DNA of 64,000 nt from NCBI RefSeq assembly GCF_050946405.1, contig NZ_JBMNUS010000010.1:62001-126000 (forward strand). The letters are read 5' to 3'. Under the pieces are notes generated by a model. The model made no database searches, was not told the origin of the DNA, and worked only from the letters and a program-made list of their open reading frames with translations. The position numbers and the translations under genes are program-made. Each line of letters opens with the position of its first letter. Within the stretch, counting starts at the first letter, position 1. Source of the DNA: Pseudochelatococcus sp050946405 (lineage in GTDB: Bacteria > Pseudomonadota > Alphaproteobacteria > Rhizobiales > Beijerinckiaceae). Below, piece by piece: positions 62,653-64,000 of this stretch.

Positions 62653-63450
62653 TCAAACCGCCGTGTAGCCGCCGTCGACGGGGAGCGCCGCGCCGGTGAT
62701 GAAGCGGGCCTCGTCCGAGACGAGGAACAGGATGGCGTTGGCGACATCGGCCGGCTCGCCCACGTGGCCGATGGGGTGCCTGGCGCCCATCAGCTTGAGA
62801 TAGGCGTCCAGCCCGCCCTCGCCCCGGCTGCCGAGCTCGCGCACGAGCGGCGTCAGGATGGTGCCGGGATGCACCGAATTGACGCGGATGTTGTCGCGGC
62901 CGTAGACGACCGCGTCCTGCTTCGACATCAGCGTGACCGCGCCCTTGGCCGCGTGATAGGGCGTCAGTTCGTGCGAGCCGACAAGGCCGTAGATCGAGGA
63001 CAGGTTGACGATGGCGCCGCCGCCGTTTCGCTTCAGGTGCGGAATGGCGTGTTTGGTGGAGAAGAACACACCTTTCACGTCGACGGCGAACACCGCGTCC
63101 CATTCCGTCTCGTCGATCTCGTGGGTGGGTTTGTCGACGCCGGTGACGCCTGCGTTGTTGACGAGAATGTCGAGCTTGCCGAACGCGGCCGCCGCGGCGT
63201 CCGTCGCCGCCTTCACCTCGCTCTCGACGGCGACGTTCACTTTCCAGAATTGCGCCGTGTTGCCTTCCGCGCCGACCAGGCGCACGGTTTCCCGTCCGTC
63301 GGCTTCCGTGAGATCGAACACCGCGACCTTCGCGCCGTGGCGCGCCAGCACCAGGGCCGTCTCGCGTCCGATGCCCGCGCCCGCGCCGGTGACGAAGGCG
63401 ACCTTGCCCGCGAGGCGGGCCGCTGCGGTGTGCGTATCATGCGACGACAT
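62653..63450 (-). CDS. SDR family NAD(P)-dependent oxidoreductase
   Basis: 265 residues, classical short-chain dehydrogenase. TGAGAGIG cofactor loop (21-28), NNAG, catalytic Ser in NLSSIYG and YHAAK, and a C-terminal ITGAALPVDGGYTAV. The acidic residue in VFDLTEAD after strand 2 suggests NAD preference. Substrate unknown. Confidence 0.92.
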   Translation of the reverse strand: MSSHDTHTAAARLAGKVAFVTGAGAGIGRETALVLARHGAKVAVFDLTEADGRETVRLVGAEGNTAQFWKVNVAVESEVKAATDAAAAAFGKLDILVNNAGVTGVDKPTHEIDETEWDAVFAVDVKGVFFSTKHAIPHLKRNGGGAIVNLSSIYGLVGSHELTPYHAAKGAVTLMSKQDAVVYGRDNIRVNSVHPGTILTPLVRELGSRGEGGLDAYLKLMGARHPIGHVGEPADVANAILFLVSDEARFITGAALPVDGGYTAV

Positions 63451-63561
63451 GGCTGGAACCTCCGATCCTGCGCGCCTCCCGGCGCGATCATGACGATCGG
63501 GCGAGGTTACGTCTGTGACCGTTATCCGGCAATGATCCCGGTCAAAAGACCGGAAGCGCCG

Positions 63562-64000
63562 TCACCGTGCGGCCACCGACATCGTGGGCGGCGTGGTGCC
63601 GAGGGCCACCCAGCGGTTGGGATTGAGATTCGCCTGCCGCTTGATGTATTTGTAGCCGGTGTCGGCCCAGTTCAGCACGCGGTCGCGCTTGTTGTCCAGA
63701 ATGAGGTCGCCCCGGTCGGTGCGGACGGTCAGCACGGCGTGGCCGGCGTCTTCGAGATCGCGCACCACCGTGATCATGAGGGCGGCGAGCGGCAGGCCGG
63801 CCCGGTGCAGGAGCCGGCGCTTCTGAAGCACGTAATCCTCGCAGTCGCCGAACCCGTCGTCGGGAAAATCCCACGATTCCGCCACGCCCCAGTGCTCCTC
63901 GTCGGAGAGAGGCGAGACGGCCGCGTTGACGTCCATGTTGACCTTCAGGATCAGCGACCAGGTGCGCGCGTCCAGCGTCACGCTGCCGGGACGATCGTCG
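63562..64000 (-). CDS. Transglutaminase-like cysteine peptidase (BTLCP family), 5' end missing
   Basis: At least 146 residues; the frame stays open to the window edge, so the N-terminus, probably with a signal peptide, lies beyond. GDCEDY holds the catalytic Cys, AGHAVLTV the His and LILDNK the Asp of bacterial transglutaminase-like cysteine proteinases (DUF920, related to LapG). Some members cut adhesins at the cell surface; no adhesin or GGDEF partner is visible here. Confidence 0.85.
   Translation of the reverse strand, partial: DDRPGSVTLDARTWSLILKVNMDVNAAVSPLSDEEHWGVAESWDFPDDGFGDCEDYVLQKRRLLHRAGLPLAALMITVVRDLEDAGHAVLTVRTDRGDLILDNKRDRVLNWADTGYKYIKRQANLNPNRWVALGTTPPTMSVAAR

Overview
The window is a GC-rich stretch of chromosome from an alphaproteobacterium, most likely a member of the Hyphomicrobiales (Rhizobiales). 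The lineage call rests on the gene order nuoLMN-birA-RNase J-DUF1467-proS-lolC/E-lolD, on GapR (DUF2312), BcsS, AztC/AztD and a SqrR/BigR-type ArsR regulator, and on short intergenic palindromes of a kind familiar from rhizobial genomes. I see no rRNA, tRNA, CRISPR, prophage or IS element. The sequence gives no reliable genus.

Layout. 1-10.9 kb is conserved housekeeping: the end of the complex I operon, biotin protein ligase, RNase J, prolyl-tRNA synthetase and the Lol lipoprotein exporter. 10.9-16.7 kb holds repeat-rich spacers and a pstSCAB phosphate importer, followed by an MFS transporter and an isolated bcsS. 19.1-21.4 kb encodes a zinc-binding protein pair (AztC, AztD) without its ABC partners. 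21.5-27.1 kb has a KdsD-type isomerase, ferrochelatase, TonB and an iron-siderophore type permease/ATPase pair. 27.1-34.8 kb has oligoendopeptidase F, an unusual NtrC-like regulator, an L,D-transpeptidase and a MepK-like endopeptidase. 34.9-36.5 kb has gapR, a DUF1036 protein and a small sulfide-sensor type operon.

The most distinctive region is 36.7-55.8 kb. It encodes four exported enzymes that attack phosphorus-containing polymers or esters: a 1611-residue metallophosphoesterase with RTX repeats, a glycerophosphodiester phosphodiesterase with RTX repeats and a DUF4214 tail, a periplasmic phytase/esterase-like protein, and an ExeM/NucH-type RTX nuclease. With them are a GntR/UTRA regulator and an ABC importer whose operon also encodes a cytoplasmic alkaline-phosphatase-superfamily phosphodiesterase. 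Good PHO-box-like sites (TGTCA-type repeats, 11-bp period) lie upstream of the phytase-like gene and of the ABC operon, with weaker ones upstream of the GDPD and nuclease genes. A perfect 14-bp palindrome sits between the GntR gene and the metallophosphoesterase gene. I read the region as an organophosphorus scavenging island: secreted enzymes release soluble phosphoesters or phosphate, the ABC system imports an ester that is cleaved inside, and pstSCAB imports phosphate. The type I secretion apparatus needed by the three RTX proteins is not in the window.

56-59 kb encodes a Zn/Mn-type ABC transporter (ATPase plus two permeases) with no binding protein next to it, behind a TGCA-rich element resembling a Mur site. 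59-62.6 kb is a complete rmlCBDA operon for dTDP-L-rhamnose. The window ends with an SDR oxidoreductase and a truncated transglutaminase-like cysteine peptidase gene. Short 12-15 bp tandem duplications recur at several loci.
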